Below are positions 27,017-41,800 of a stretch of 64,000 nucleotides of DNA, in pieces; within the stretch, counting starts at the first letter, position 1, and each line of letters opens with the position of its first letter. The DNA comes from Neelides folsomi (lineage: Eukaryota; Arthropoda; Collembola; Neelipleona; Neelidae). The stretch is from positions 109,124-173,123 of the forward strand of contig JAQGBZ010000117.1 of NCBI GenBank assembly GCA_034687125.1. Reading direction: 5' to 3'. A program made the translations under genes and the position numbers. The notes under the pieces are model-generated. The model did no database searches, had not been told where the DNA came from, and saw only the letters and a list, made by a program, of their open reading frames with translations.

Positions 27017-30000
27017 GTTTTGTTCAGGACTTTGATACTTTCTTTAAAAATCTTCGATAATTTTAGAATTTGATTATCTATACATTTTGACTTTTACACA
27101 TGAAAGAAACGTGTTGAATAAAAATGTAAAAAGTTGATTTACTATTAGAGATGTTTTGATGATTTGGGGGAGTGATAATGCCGTTGTCGGAAGTTAGGGA
27201 GTCTTTTGAAGTCATTTCTAAACGTGGGAAAAGTTGAAGGAAAGTGAAAAGGGAATGAACTTGCATAATACAAATTTCAAGACAATTGGATTGGATATCT
27301 TTCCGCCTGCAATTGCAGAGGAAGGCTCATTAGGAGAAGTCATGCTGCATCATGGATTATCTCATACACCGACTCCGTGTTTCCACGAGTGAACTCTCAA
27401 ATGATCTTTTCATCCCATTCTCTCTTTCTTCACTCTTTCCCAATTTACAACCATTAATGAATCCGGGAGAAATTAATTTAAAACCTCTGCAGCGGAAATT
27501 ATTATACCAATGATTAACTAGAAGCATAATTTACCCAAACCTCTCAATTAACCATCTAGTTATTTTTAATATCCATGTTAGAACTAGAACTCTGCCCTTC
27601 ATTCCAATGCAAAGGCCGTGCATTAAAATTCCAATGAGCAAAGTAAAGTTTAATTAAACCTAAAATTAAACCACAACTTTCAATTTTCCAATATTAAATT
27701 ATAAATATTATTTATTGGTTTGAATAAATGTATGGTACAAATGGGTTATTTGTAATAATACCATTTTCAAAGGTATTGTACTATAAATATATTAGAAAGG
27801 AAAATGATTGTTGATACACGGTATACAAAAATGTAATGTGAATAAATTTAGATAAACCCCAAAGGTCCCAATGGCCCAATTGGAATTAAGATTGTATATT
27901 AAAAACGAAAGGTTTGAAGGAAACCAACAAAGAATTTGGAGGCCAGATGTCTGTCTTTTCTAAGCCATGTGTCAAAAATTGTCAATGCATTCATAAAATG
28001 TAGGGCTATGTCAAAATGACTATGAAGAGGTCATGTAAGGATCCATTTAATTTTCAAAGTTTACTTGTACTATGGTTGGAATTATGTCCACATGCATATT
28101 TATTAATATTAAGTACCTAGAATTACAATATAACTATATAACTATATAATATAAATTACAATATACCTAGAACTACAATATAATATGTATTTATATGAGC
28201 CCAATAATATCCAAAGGTGAATGAAGTATATTTATTCGGGTTGGTATTTAACTATTTATAAAGCAAATAAAATTTCTTTTCATTCTTGGATCGCTTAAAT
28301 GTTTCCTTATTTATACCCACACGGCATGAAATTTTCATTTATACACAAATGCATTAAATGTATGCTAAGTCTTCAAGTACAAATATACAAAAACTTATAG
28401 TATGGTTAAATTGATATCTCGATGCAACTACTTTGTATTAATTTACTATTTTTTAACCGCAATAGGCTCAATTTTAAAAGCATCAAGTTATTAAACATTG
28501 AAAGAATGAAGAAGGCAAAGACATCGTGAGAAGTGACACTCGAGTGAATTGAGACATGAAGTAATTAAGAAATAGGAAATGCTGCAGATATTTGCGAACT
28601 CATTCCTTCAAAGTGTAATCGAGTAGCTCATCTGTGGATTTCAAATGGAAGTGAACGAGAACGTGGGTATGAAATTAAAAGTTGATGGCTCAACTACCCA
28701 TCACAAATTATCCCATAAAATGAAAGGTAATTAAGAAGAAATATCGAGTCTATATTTCAGTCCGCGATCTCAATCCCAAGACACTTGAAAAGAATGGAGG
28801 GAGTGACGCTCTCAGAATAATAGGAGAAAAAGTGAGATGGAATTTGAACATTTGAAGGTGGAGTTCCAAATTCCCTCAAATCTTCAATCTTCGATTGTCC
28901 TCTCTTTATGGTCTCAGGTAAAGGAGCAGGTATGTTGAATGCACGTGAGGGTTATAAAATCTGAACTACATTTTCATTGTTTGAAGATATTGACCCTGAA
29001 ATGAACTTTCTTCTCTTCTCATATGTCGGAATCCTCCCGTTCTCACCATCTCGCATTGCTAATAGCCATAATCGACAGGAAATATGAATCCTTTCGCCAA
29101 TTTCTTTATCCACTCATTCATGGTACAATAAGATTACAGTAAATCCTCTCACTCGCATATTTCCCTTACCAAACCTGCTATCTCACCAAGATGTAATCCT
29201 GTTCTTTCCATTCAATAAATTCTTGTCAATGAGAGTCGCATTTGAATGGAAACCATTTGAATGTCTCAATTAAACCTCGAAATACATCCAGAATACATTA
29301 AATACTTAAATCAATTCACTTTGTAAAATTAATCGCACAGCGAGTCTTTTTTGCTAAACATTATTTAAACATCAAATGGATATTTAAAATTTGATTATTG
29401 GATAGGTGTATTACCTATAAAATATTTTTTTCTTTATTTTTCGCTACAATGATACGTTTCATTCTAAATGCATAATATCTCAATCTTTTATAAATAAAAT
29501 AACATTATAAAAGTATCATTGGATTGAAAGTAACGGTCAAATATCTTAAGTGTATTGTAAAATCTTTTTTCAATAAAAGTCGCCGTGGCCTGGATAGCCA
29601 ATGAAGTTTGAATCCCCTTTGGGTGTAGGTTTTTTTGAAAAGGTATGAAAATCAATGAGTTTGTATTTATTTGACTTGATAGTAGATATGTGTGAAACTG
29701 TGAATGCATGCGGAATCAAAGTATTATAATTTTTATAATGGTGAAAATCGTAAAAATGTAAAAAGCTTTTAGCTCAATTCAAAAGAGGTATAAAATCCAC
29801 CTGAGGAATGGGAATGAGGATTGAGGTAAAATGTGCAGGAATGCATTTAGGGGAGACATATCAATGATTGAACATTCTCATTATCTCCATTTTCCCTCTT
29901 CTTGTGGTTCCTCGACACTTTTCCATCAAATCATTGTACAGTTATAATCTCATTCACACTCCCTGCAACAGTTTCTTTTGATTGTTATAAACTTTGGTTT

Positions 30001-33000
30001 GTTTGTTATTGAGTCACTTTGCAATTCAAAAAGCTTAAACTTTGGAAAATATGAAGTAAAATGAAATGTGCATGAAGTTAGCGTAATACGACTTGGTTTT
30101 GTTTATCTTGGTCTACAAATTGCAAACAAGAGTTATTCAATCGGGAAAAGCATACAGTGATTTTAATGTTTACATAAATTATAATGGAATTTTAATACTT
30201 TTAATTGTGAAAACAAGTCTGTTTTATAATAACATAGCACATAAACCTTAACAAATTCTAGTTACAAAACAATAATTTTTAATGTCTTGCAAATTATAAG
30301 GTGTTTTTTATTTAGAAAATCTTTAGGACTTAAGAAGTTCTTAAAATGACTCTTTGAACATAAAAAATCTGAAAACAATAAATAATTTACTACGCATTTT
30401 TTCTTTAGGTGTATGGTATATAATGTAAGGATAATGAATTTGGGTCGTTTATTCGGCTAATCAAAAATTATCAAATTGTTCTAAAAAAATAGAATGACAT
30501 GAAAATTTGAAGTAAAAATAAATCAAAAAACTTGTTCTAGATTTCAAGATAATTCGCGAGAACAGTAATGGCCATTATGCTCCCATTATATGCCAAGTGT
30601 CCAAAAATTGCTAAAAGTGGGAAAATGTCCGCATGTGACGAGAGGGGTTCTAGTAGTAGCATAAAAAAGATGACTGATGCCCGACGACAGAATGGGTGAC
30701 TAATGAGACCAAGAACGCCCAGAAGTAAAAGACTCTTTAAAAGACTCTGCAAAAGACTCCGAAAGTGCTACAGAAAAAAATGACATTCTCAGGGACAGAC
30801 TGAAAAATCATAGATGGAGAAGAATTGAAATCTCAATGTGTGCCAGAGACGCGTAGAGACTGTAATTACAATTAGGGAATGATAGGTGATCAGAATTAGC
30901 GATATTGGGTCGGTGGTTACGGGATCTCTGGTGGTCAGTGGAAGGGGAATGAAGTAGGGCAGGTGAGGTGAGGGAACAGGTGCCTTCCGGCCGAAACTTC
31001 TCCCACACTCCCAATTCTCATCTTGCAAGTCGAGTCACTGCTCTCACAACATCCCTCCCTGTCTTCAACACACGTTGTTCTCCACCCAAGTGCCCTAACA
31101 TCCGGTCCCTTTACATAATAACTTTGCTCAACACGCGGTTCTTATTTGTGTGAACCCAAAGGAAGTGAGACGTTTTCTAGGCGAAATCTCCACCAAGGTA
31201 TTTACAACTTATTTTTCTCATTTGGCCTAACCATTACCATTGGGATTCCACCGTTTTTTAACACTTTTATGTCTCTACTTTTTTCCTTTTCTTCTGGGTT
31301 GTAAAGGAAATATGAAGAAGCCTCGTGCATTTCCCATTAGCAATAACCATTTCTTTATTACTAGTTTTATCGAAGTTGGTCTCCCTTAAAAAATTCAAGA
31401 CATGGGTTTGTGTTTGGTTTTCTATGAATCATTCGGAGATCATTCTGATCGTAATGAGATACAATGTGAGTTTAATGAGTCAGAGCCACAAAACTGCACC
31501 ATTTTTCATCTTCTAAGAAATCATCTTTACTGTAAGAATTTTAAGGAAAATATAAATTATTGAACATTATAAATACCACAGTTTGAACTTCATATTATAA
31601 TACCGAAAACATTTAATCTGATAATGTTTAAATCAAACTATAAATGAGAATTACCAATACAATAGTATTGGAATTAACTATGTCTGATTTTGAATTAAAG
31701 GATATAAGGTTTCTTTTAAAAAAGTTTATTGTTCTAAGGCTGTTCTCTAGTATGCATGCTCATTCTTGGGTAGAGATATCCGTAAGAATAATATTATGTA
31801 CCATATACCTCTATGTTCTTGTAAGGATTGAATAAAACTGGGTGTGAAGTGTGAAATGAATAATCAAGGAAAGTAAAATACACGATGAATATACGATGTA
31901 CAATCTAGCTAATATACATATAAAGTAGAATCTACCCTTATAAGTACATGTGTTGTATGTAGAGATGAGAGATATCATTTTGTAGGACTTTAGTTAAAAT
32001 ACACGAAAAAAATGCACGAGTTTGATTTTTCAACTTTCTACCAAATCCATTACGATTCTCTCACCATAAAGATATTGAGTTCAATGAAAATCGCCAGTGA
32101 ATGGCAAAAGAGCTAGCAAATCCTTAAACAAAGGCAGGAACCAAAAATGGTGTAAAAGATCAGTTAGTAAATGGTCTTATTTGGTCCCGTGATTCCTGAA
32201 GGAAATGCCCTATATAGAAATGGTCCGATAAGATCGAAAACGCTTTAATGCACTGCTTCAAAGGTTAATAAGGCCGCTGTCTGAAGGGGCTTATGAAAAA
32301 TTTATTCCACTGCACTTTTCGTGCTTTAGATCCATTACAAAAATTACAATAACTAACATCTCAACGTCAATCCTTTCAATATGCATTGTTTAATTCGGCA
32401 TGTTCACAAGAACATATAAATGAGGACCGGAGGGAAGTAAACAATGCGAATAACCAAAATAGAGAATCAAGAAGACCCTAAACATAGCCCTGAGGAACCA
32501 AAGACCTAAAGAGTATGTTGTTAATAAAATGAGAGTAGTATTGGGTTGCGAATAACGAGGAAACGTGTACGATGTGCCTCAATCGGAAGCCGATGAATGG
32601 AGGAGTAATTGGTGAAGAGCGTGGCTGGTATGGGAGATAAAGAGGAATTTGGGTCTTTCTCAAGACTCCGGCCATCCTCCTGGCCAACATTGTGGATTGA
32701 TAGACTTCTTAATCATGTTTGAGTTGTTTCCCTGAGAAGTGGCACGATTGCAAATAAGTCTGGAATCAATGCATTCGGTGGGGGATCCTCCTTTCACTGC
32801 CCTCAAATTCCGCCACTCCAAATTCGCAGATGAACCCTGTCATGGGAGATAGCATCTTTTCACTATGGGCATCCATCACCCCTTGTGGGTTGCTCAAGTC
32901 TTGGGAGATAATAGAATATCATACATTAAGAAGGCTATACAATAATACAGGTATTTAAAGACCGTCTATTAATCATCTTTGTTCATTGGTATTACGTGTA

Positions 33001-36000
33001 TAAACAAAAAGTAATTTGGAGTTTCATTGAGACGATTAACTCATTAGGAAGTATCCTTTGTTGTATTCACCTCTGGATTAACTTCATTGGGCATGTAAAG
33101 ACCTGTGATTTCATTTGATCTTCTCATTTCGCAATTGCGGGTCAAATCAAAGCCAGATTTCTCAAGAGCCGAGCTCATTATGCTCATCTTTTCTAACGAC
33201 CCCCATCAATCTCAATTCTCATGTGTTTATTAAAAAGGGAAAGGAAGTGTTGGGAAGACTTCACTCAATTCTAATCTTTAATTCAAAACGGCTTTTTCTG
33301 CCTTGGAATTTTCAATCCCTTTCAGTTTAACCATAAAGGCAAGGATCATTAATAATAATGTCTATTGGAAAAAATTAACCAGATTCTATCTTATATGCAT
33401 AATTGGGAAGGAAAAGCTTTTAGGAATTTTTATAATCGAAGAGAAACCCCAAAGTGTAAAAAGAATACTTTAAAAATAGCTCACTAACGATAACGATAAG
33501 TAAGTAGAAGTGTAAATTATGTTTAAATAAAAAAGAGAGATACATTTTGTATTTACGAGTACCAAATGTATAATTCATATCCCAGGTAGACAAACTTAAA
33601 AGAACAATTGCAATAATTGTATTCATTCAACAGAAGCTTTTAAGCTCTTAAGCCATTCCACTTAAAAAAGTGATAATTCACAAACCACAAATTTATGAAT
33701 TTATGAAGAGCTGAGCCAAGAGAGAATGACAAACTGCAATTAGTAAAATTGCAGAAACGGACATTTTTGGTGAAAATATAATTGAGTGGTCACAATGGAG
33801 TGCTGAAGTGTCCATAGGACTCTTGGAGTTAATAAGAAGTGAGGAGAACAAGTCATGTTCTTCAACAGCCCAAATGCCATTTCGTTTCGTTTGACCCAAA
33901 AAGGTGACTTGTCATGAAAATAAATAAATGAGGCGGAACGGGGGCCCTTCTCCCATCACTTTCCATCTTAAGCCCATTTCGGCTTAACCCCAATTCCCAT
34001 TCCTTTTCTCTCTCACACTCTTCGTCCACAAGTTTCCATAAAATATCCCTTCAAACAGCTTTAAGGCCTTTGGGTCCCAATGGAGTTAAGAAGAAGACGT
34101 CAGGAGAAGCCAAATGCCATATTTCATATTTATTAGAACGAGTTTCCCATTCTTTTCCTACTGAGTTTCTATTTGTTCAAATCTAAATTAACTCATGTAC
34201 CTGTATGTTACATGCATACCTCATGAGTCTTACAATTAGCTTATACATATTACTTTATATTTTGTATTTATTGTGTTATAGCTAGAATTTGTATTAGCTT
34301 TCTTTTGTATACTTAACGTGTACATGTATTAGTTTTTGATGGTATTTAAAACCTTTAATGTATGTCTTTTTACTTATCGAATCATTTACATACTTTCATT
34401 AACGCAAATAGTTCAAGTAAATATTTCAATTTACATTCAACCTGTCATAAGTAAAACTTGAAATGTTGATCGTTACATTTGCCAGTTTTGCTATATGACA
34501 TTCAGCGAAATACGACTCAATAGGAGTAAATAATAAGATAATAACATATGTAGACATAAGTTGAGAAATGGGAAAGACAGTGAAATTTAGAATATAATTT
34601 GAAGAGTTAATCTGGTCATAAATAACCAACGACGGCCCATCTCCATTCTCGATTGCGAGTTTTATTTCGGTTGAAATATGCACAAAGAGTAATTTTGAGA
34701 AAGGAAATTGCATGAGTTGCATTTTTCCTTCACGACTCTATTGGAAATTACATGTTGGAGACGCGGAGGATATGGGTGTGAGGACCCATCATGTTATTAC
34801 GTCCATCGCTCTGTGCAATTCCCCTTTTTGCTCAAACTTCATTTTTTACGGGAGTCAAATAAGGGAGCGTGGATTTCATTCTCAATTTCTTCAACTTCAA
34901 CAGCGTAGGAATTCTGAGCTCACTTTTGGTTATTTTCTCCAAAGTTAACAGGATGGGAGTTAAATTATATAAATGGAGTCTAATTCAGAGAATCGGATTG
35001 TTGTGCCGTTGAGGGACGAACCGCACCAGTTGCTCTCTTCTTTCTGCACTTGGCTCTTGTGCGATTACTGCTCTGGGAGCATTGTTGAGAAGATATTGAC
35101 CCGGAAAGGGGGAAAGACGAAGCTCCCATAGGCAGATGAGGATGACTGCCTTTGTGAGATCCGAAGAATTTGGAGATGAATGGTAGACCTTATTATCTCC
35201 CATGGAATTGGATCTCGGCTACACTTGCTATTCCCCTCATTATTGTTATTAAGCCTTAACTCCCACTCTTCCCATCCTTAACTGTTCATTTAATTAGTTA
35301 GCATTCTTCAAACTCGCACTTGGAATTACAACAGCCTTATGATACTCAACTTAAATTAATTTCCAACTACCATTTTCATTACTTTTCATTACTTTACTTC
35401 ACCCCGTATGAGCACCGCAGCCCATTAAAATTTAACCCTCTTTAACGTAATGTGTAATTAAGTTTAGAAGTACATTAAATTATGAGACATTTTTATGGCG
35501 ATGGCTCAAACAATAACGTCAAGCCCACACCCCAACTCCAACAAGTGTTTCTCTTTGCTTATTTAGAACTTTAAAAGGAAACGCAATATTGGAAGATTAT
35601 TGGCCACCGCATAGATTCATGCGAATTCAAAGTCGAACAGTCCTTGGATAGTTCAAAGTTATATCCACAGCCTCTATTTAACTTTTAGATTATCATTACT
35701 ATTAAGTGGCCCATTCAAGCCTGAACAATATTGTTTAACACTAAAAGCCCGATAATTTCCCTCGAAGAAGTCCATGGACAGAATGGGAATGATTGAAGGC
35801 CATTAAAAGGCACAATTCTCCCAAATAGCGCCAATCATCATTACCCAAAAGGTTTTTTAATCTAAAAACGACATTTTCGCTTCACAATTTTTTGCCCGGT
35901 TGTCATTATACCAGTGGTATATACTTTGTAGTATTGTAGTAGAAACTCTCGGCAGGATTTGTGCATTTATCAAAAAGGTTTTGATGTTTTGAATCTTTTG

Positions 36001-36696
36001 AATGTAGGAATGTGGGTCGGGCGTAAAATGGCCAAATCTCATATATGAATGATGTAGTGATTTAAAGGTAAAAAATTGTGGAAATAATATCCTGCAGGGA
36101 GGGGCGGTTAGATTATTTTGGCTAATAATTGCTCCAGGTTTGTTCTTGAGTGAATATTGAATATACAGATGTGTATGAGATGTGTTGGGAGGGAATGCCA
36201 GATGGAGAGAATTTGGGTGGACGAAAGTAATTGGATAAAACTTTAATTGACAACAATGTGGATTGGAATGTCCGACCATTCGAATTCAGTCACTTTCGTA
36301 TTTTATAAATAAGGAACAATAATTGAGCCATTGGGTCACGACAAGGGGATTTATTCCACGATCTCCTTTTAGGCATCCAATTTGCCCTTGAGGTGATGAA
36401 TTAATGCATCTTGGATCTCGAGATATGTAATCTGATTATTATGGAAATGGGCGGAGGATTTCATTGTCACTCTCTTTATCCTTATCATCATTATTGCACT
36501 CTCGCAATCTCCCTTATCTTAATCATCCACCAAATACATTGGTTGTTCGAGTGGCCCAAGATATGAATAAATAATAAATGACGCATTGGCGTGATTTTTA
36601 ATTCTCGCTAATGAGCTACTAGAAAGCGAGTAAATATTTATTTATTTATTTTCATTCACGACCCACGACCATGTTTAAAATTATATTAATGTCATT
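27017..36696. other. Gene-poor 9.7-kb stretch
   Basis: No gene can be supported. The longest frame, 140 codons on the minus strand at 35857-36279, is rich in His, Pro and Ser without recognisable motifs. A hydrophobic 71-codon minus frame at 30537-30752 has no adjoining exon. The sequence alternates between AT-rich blocks and blocks of moderate GC (28500-29300, 30790-31100, 32700-34100, 35000-36500). Near its left end lie the 3' UTR of the glucuronyltransferase-like gene and, at the right end, tandem TTTATT (36638-36650), a polyadenylation signal for the MYCBP-like gene. Confidence 0.5.
28114..28183. repeat. Short direct repeat, two 20-bp copies
   Basis: TACCTAGAATTACAATATAA at 28114 recurs at 28164 as TACCTAGAACTACAATATAA, with one difference. 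The spacer is AT-rich (ACTATATAACTATATAAT). It is a small local duplication with no clear role. Confidence 0.6.
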
Positions 36697-38880
36697 TTAA
36701 TTTTTGGAATCTCTATTTAGCGAAGCATAACAATCCAAAAAATAGTCATCAGCATCATCATTGAAATCATCCAGGGAATCGCATTTGACTGGGACTTTGG
36801 GAAGTTTAGGAAATTTCCATGGACCTTCTCCATAAAACCATCCATCTTCACCTAATTCCTCCCCATGTAATTCTTTACAATCTCCTTTGGTTCCTTTCAA
36901 TTCAAAGTCCTTGTCCATCATTCCCGAAGCATTCTTCGTTCCCGGGCTTTTTTTCGTTTCGGGAAGTTTCATTGTTTCTGAATTTTTCCTTACTTCCGGA
37001 GCTTTCTTCGTCACTGGAGTTTTCTTTGTCGGTTGTGAAGTTTTCTTTGTTTCTAAAGGCTTCGTGTTTTTTAAAGGCTTCTTGATCGTTTCAAAAGGTC
37101 CCATTGTCATTTCTAAAGGTTTCTTCGTTCCGGAAATTTTTGTTTTATAACTCGCTAATTTAGGAAGTCCATTCTTTGAAATCATGGAAGAAGTTCCTGG
37201 AACAAAAGCCCCACTTGAACCACAAAATAAATGAACGCTTCCTCGATGGTCTTCTCCTTGGCATTCACTCAAAGCAACATGAGAATAATTATTAATATTG
37301 TAATCAATCTCACTCTCCCCTTTAAACTCTTCACGACTTTTGTACAATTCTTTAGTAGCAACCAAAGGACAAGGTCCGTCTTCGCAAATAAGTTCGCAGA
37401 TATTTCGATATTCATTTTCTTGATCATATTCCTCATCTTCACAAATGTATTGATCATATTCATCCTCAGGTGGGCAAATGAGCTTCAGTCTTTCTTCTAA
37501 CCCTTGAATGTCAAAGGCATCTTCTTCTGAAAGAATTCTCTTCTCTGCTGCCACTGCCACTTTCGCCTTTGCGCCATCGTCGTCTTCTTTTACTTCTTGG
37601 TCTTTTTCTTCTACACCTTTAATTTCAACTTCCTCTCGATTGTTGCAATCAATTCGGGGCGGTTTTACTTTAGAACAGAAATTTCTCAATTCATCAAGTT
37701 CAGGGCTGTAGAAATTGAAGAAGTGATTGTCGAAAAAGTCTTTGTTTAGAATTTCTCCCTCTGCTGCTAATTCGGCCAGAGTTGAGTCTTCAAAGGAATT
37801 GACGTCAGGGTGATTAATTGCCTTGCAACTGATCCGTTTGGAGCATTCGAACTTCTCTTTGTCTTCCTTTGAAGGAACTGAAAGACCTTTAGACCAAGAC
37901 ATTCGCCCTCGAAAGTCAATTGGCTCCTTTTTCCTTTGATTGAATTCAGTCGATTTAACGGAGTTAATTGATTGACTTAATTTAAAATTCACAATTTCTC
38001 TTTGATTTAAGTCGATTTCCGTTCCTGCTTCGTCTAATTGGTCCAAAAGGCGTTCCTTCTTGAATAGAAGTTCATCTCCTTTCAATTCCTTTAATCTCAT
38101 CATTTCGGCCTTTTCATAAGAATAAATAATTCCTTCTGGATCGAGGTCTTTTAAATCCTGAATGAAATCAATGAGAGTCTCCGCCTTTTTCAATGTCGTC
38201 TGCCTCATAGGGTCCCTATCATTGTTTTTTGTCCCATGGGATGAATTAGCAGTTGAGGTGGGAGAGAGTTGTTCGTCAATTTTGGTCAGTCTTGTTACAT
38301 TCCTTTCGCCGCATGGTGAGAAAAGAGGAGGAGGAAACGGCGGGTTGTCTAAGCACTTTAAAAAGCTGAGTTTATCACCATTGGTAATACTTTCATTTAA
38401 AGGATGGCACATTGACAAGGCTTCTTCCAAATTGTCACTATCATTCTTCAACATCTCAATCTGTCTGGCGAGATCGCCGTTCTAAAAGGAGTCGCATTAA
38501 GAGAAAAATGATTTATCAACTCTCTTGTGCTAATTTACGTACTTGAGATGTGAGATAGCAAAGCTCAGCTTTGTGCATCGCTATTCTCGTCATTCTCTGA
38601 GCTCCATTTTCAATGAACTCGGCAAAAAACTCAGGTAGGTTCGGAGGCTTCACAGGGAGTTGAAAGAGCAAAGCCATGGCTGGACCCAACGTCTCATAAA
38701 CATTACACTCCCTCACATATCTCTCAAACTCGACATTAGCTACTTCTTCCTTTTAATTCATACAAGTCATTTAACTTTAACTCATTACTGATAGGTAAAG
38801 GAAGGTCAAGAAATCTAAAATGGTCATAATGTATTTAGAGTCACTACCGTATAAAGTCGCCAATTGTTTTCAACCTCCAT
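36697..38880 (-). CDS. MYCBP-like domain fused to a long acidic, repeat-bearing tail
   Basis: Three exons (38880..38848, 38749..38543, 38481..36697) join in phase 0 to give 674 residues. Residues 12-80 resemble c-Myc-binding protein and related DPY-30-type docking domains: FERYVRECNVYETLGPAMAL, then a PPNLPEFFAEFI motif. A short coiled-coil stretch follows (ARQIEMLKNDSDNLEEA). In MYCBP these helices dimerise and bind AKAP-type partners, often in cilia or sperm (family knowledge); MYCBP itself is only about 100 residues. The remaining 570 residues are unlike anything I recognise. They include acidic runs and, at about 526-600, degenerate seven-residue units of the type ETKKxPx. The C-terminus has FPKLPKVPVKCDSLDDF. 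Tandem AATAAA signals lie about 50 bases past the stop codon. Confidence 0.8.
36922..37146 (-). repeat. Degenerate Lys/Thr/Pro repeat region in the MYCBP-like protein
   Basis: In-frame units such as GTKKPLE, ETIKKPL, ETKKTSQ, PTKKTPV, TKKAPEV and ETKKSPG repeat over about 75 residues. They are too diverged to align as simple DNA repeats, and probably form a flexible basic linker. Confidence 0.6.
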
Positions 38881-41800
38881 TTTAATATCTTTCCTGTGTT
38901 TCTTATAAATTATTGAACTTTGAGTTGTCGTTGTTATAATCTTGATTAATTAGAATAATTTTATAGAATCTCATTTTTATTTTCTCAAGAATAATTGAAC
39001 TATTTATCCGGTCGAATGCCTTGACTTTATTTATGGGAATTCTTATTTCACTTAATATGCAATTAGCGATGTGTAATTTGTAGAATGCAAATGTGAGTCT
39101 TACAAGTGAATTCGCCAGCCTTTTAGTTGTTCACCATTCCTTACGGTACTTTTTAAGGGCAATGGAGTCAAATAAGGGTTTTGAGGCAGGGCAGTCCATG
39201 TAGAGATCAGACAAAATACATTTATAACATGGTGAAGTCATTTAACTAATGCAATTTATCTGCTCTTGCAAATAATTATTTCATTTCAATATCGTGAATT
39301 CATGAAGCCTTCCTTGTTTCACCGCTTCGTTCTCCTCCTTCAACTTATTTGGGCGAGACAATCAATGTGTGTGAAATGTGAGTGTGGGATCATTGTATCT
39401 CCCTCGCGTGAAATGAACCATAATGGACGGTGATTGTGGTAGCTGAGAAAGGAAATCCTGAGTCGAATGTTGTAATTTAAGAATGTCTTCTATGACAAAA
39501 GTGGGAGAGTGTGAGGAATTGATGTGGGAGACGGCGACGAGGCCCTTCGTAATCTCATCCGTAACCCTTCATTCCAAATAAATACATTTCATTCTCCTAC
39601 TTCAAATTGCAGTCATTCTGTCCAACCTATTCAAAATTGAAGTATTTATTAAATATGTGCTTCATGGAGTGATTGACAATTGACACAACTATTATTATTA
39701 GTTACCATCTGCAGGTACCTTTATTGCAATCTACCTGTACAACCTATATTTAATTTACAATCAGCTATGTAAAAGATTTATTTACATTCTTCATTTCAAA
39801 TACGAGGACTCATATCATATTGGAAAATAGCACATTTCCAATTAATGGCTTTTAAACTTTTACTTGCTAAATGCTTTGATGCTTTGATTCAGAAAGTGAA
39901 ATGTTTATTATGCAATAATATATCAGATGATACTAACGAACTAAAATTACAAACAGCAAAGGTATAAGTACAGATATAAGTACTACTACAGATATATGAG
40001 TATATAGTAGTACTTAGGTGTTATATGATGTTTTATGAATGACTTAAGGAATTTTATGGAGAAGGAAGAGCTTATTTCTTCTTAAGTCATTTATGTACTT
40101 TCAAAGATAAATAAAATTTATGCAATAAATTCGTGTCAGTTGGGTGAAGGTATATCTCCAATTGACTCCTAATATTCAAACGTGTACTTTATTATAATTT
40201 CCATGCACGTGTAATTCCCGTATCACCCTAATGAACTTATTAAGGCTTATAAGGTATCCCAAGTACTTAAATCACATGAATAAGATTAAATCTTGCAAAA
40301 GAATTAGAAACTTAACTAACCTTAACTATATGATTAACTGTGTACATTACTGTAGAAGGTGTACAGCCCTTTGAATCAACAATGATAACTTATGTGTTTT
40401 ATGATTTTAAGTATGTAGGAATGTAAAGTAGTATCAAGGAAATGAGCTTAATGTTAGATTCCTTGAGATATGCACAAAATATCTTTCTTGCTGCAGGTGG
40501 TTTATAATGATACTTTTTTTGATATTACACATACGAGACTTATTTGTTTTGATTGAATTAATATTCTTGAGAATGTCTGAGGATTTTCATATTTATTATA
40601 GTGATATGCCATTTGTGCAATGCTTCAATAAAACATTCGTATCATTGTGTGGCTTTTTACACGATGTTTGCAGATTGCTTCCGCCCATACTTACCATAGG
40701 TGATTTTTTGCGCTTGTATTGTACAGTTAATCGGGAGCTCTGTGAACCAAAGAACGAACCGTTGGTCTTTAACTTCCATAAGATTATCTTAGGGATTTTA
40801 CTTACACTCACTCTTGTAAGTTGTAAGTTTGTATAATATCTCTCTTAAGATGCATATCCTTCTATGAAACTTAAAATTTCTCGAATCTTAAATAAAATTC
40901 AAAATATTTATAATTCCTACATTTATTCAAAATAAGTAGAATATTCGGTCATGTGTGTATCAATGCCAAGTATGTACAAAACAAATACTCTTGGAATGTA
41001 ACAGTGGATATAAACTGCGGTTATTTACTTTTGCAGACTCAGAATAAAGTTTATCGCTTAGATAAAATAATATGTATCTCATAATGTACATAACTTGTAT
41101 CTTACTATTAATCGAATTCTTTGTTTACATTAAACATTCTTTAATTTTTTGTATTTTACAATGAAGTTTATGTTGTCATTTTATACGACACATTTTTATA
41201 AATTAAATGAAATTCCGTATCAATAAATACATTACATAAATACAAATATACTTTTGATATTGATATACTTTTTGAATGTGACATAATTTGTAAATGATAA
41301 AAATAACACAAGTGTTTATTTATCAAAACAAATAATAAATAGCTTAACATGAACATATCAAAGCATTCTCAAGTGATATAAAGTCAAATAATTGACATTT
41401 GATTGGGTCTTGACTTGAGCACGAGAGATATAACATAAATAGAATAATTTCTTGATAAAAACATCAACATGTTTTACTTTGAAGTATAATTATACTTGAT
41501 GCTTGATGATGTGAATAATATTCATATCATGTTAAAAGTCTATTAAGATCGTTAATTTATGGACCTAATTACATTTCTTTTATTTTTAAGTCTTTATTAC
41601 TCTTACGTACTTGAGTTTAAACATTGACAATTTAAATGGGACATAATCCTCATGGGCGTTTTACGGTCACAGAAACTGAGTGAGTTGCGTTCATTTCCTT
41701 CAACTTTTGTTTTCAGAAGGTCAAATGGGGTTAGGATATATTATGCTTGTTTGTCTCATTATGTGTTCTTCATGTTTTGACAAAAGAGTCATGAAGTTCA

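Noticed and set aside
30537-30752. Hydrophobic 71-codon minus-strand frame
   Set aside because: Looks like membrane segments but has no adjoining exon or known family pattern.
35857-36279. 140-codon minus-strand open frame
   Set aside because: No motif, domain or splice context. Composition (His, Pro, Ser, Asn) and length are compatible with chance in a 64-kb window.
40421-40443. Sequence resembling mature miR-1 (GGAATGTAAAGTAGTAT)
   Set aside because: The match is partial, and no complementary arm upstream can form the precursor hairpin.
40507-40836. 109-codon plus-strand frame with hydrophobic ends and six cysteines
   Set aside because: No recognisable family. About one frame of this length is expected by chance in AT-rich DNA of this size.
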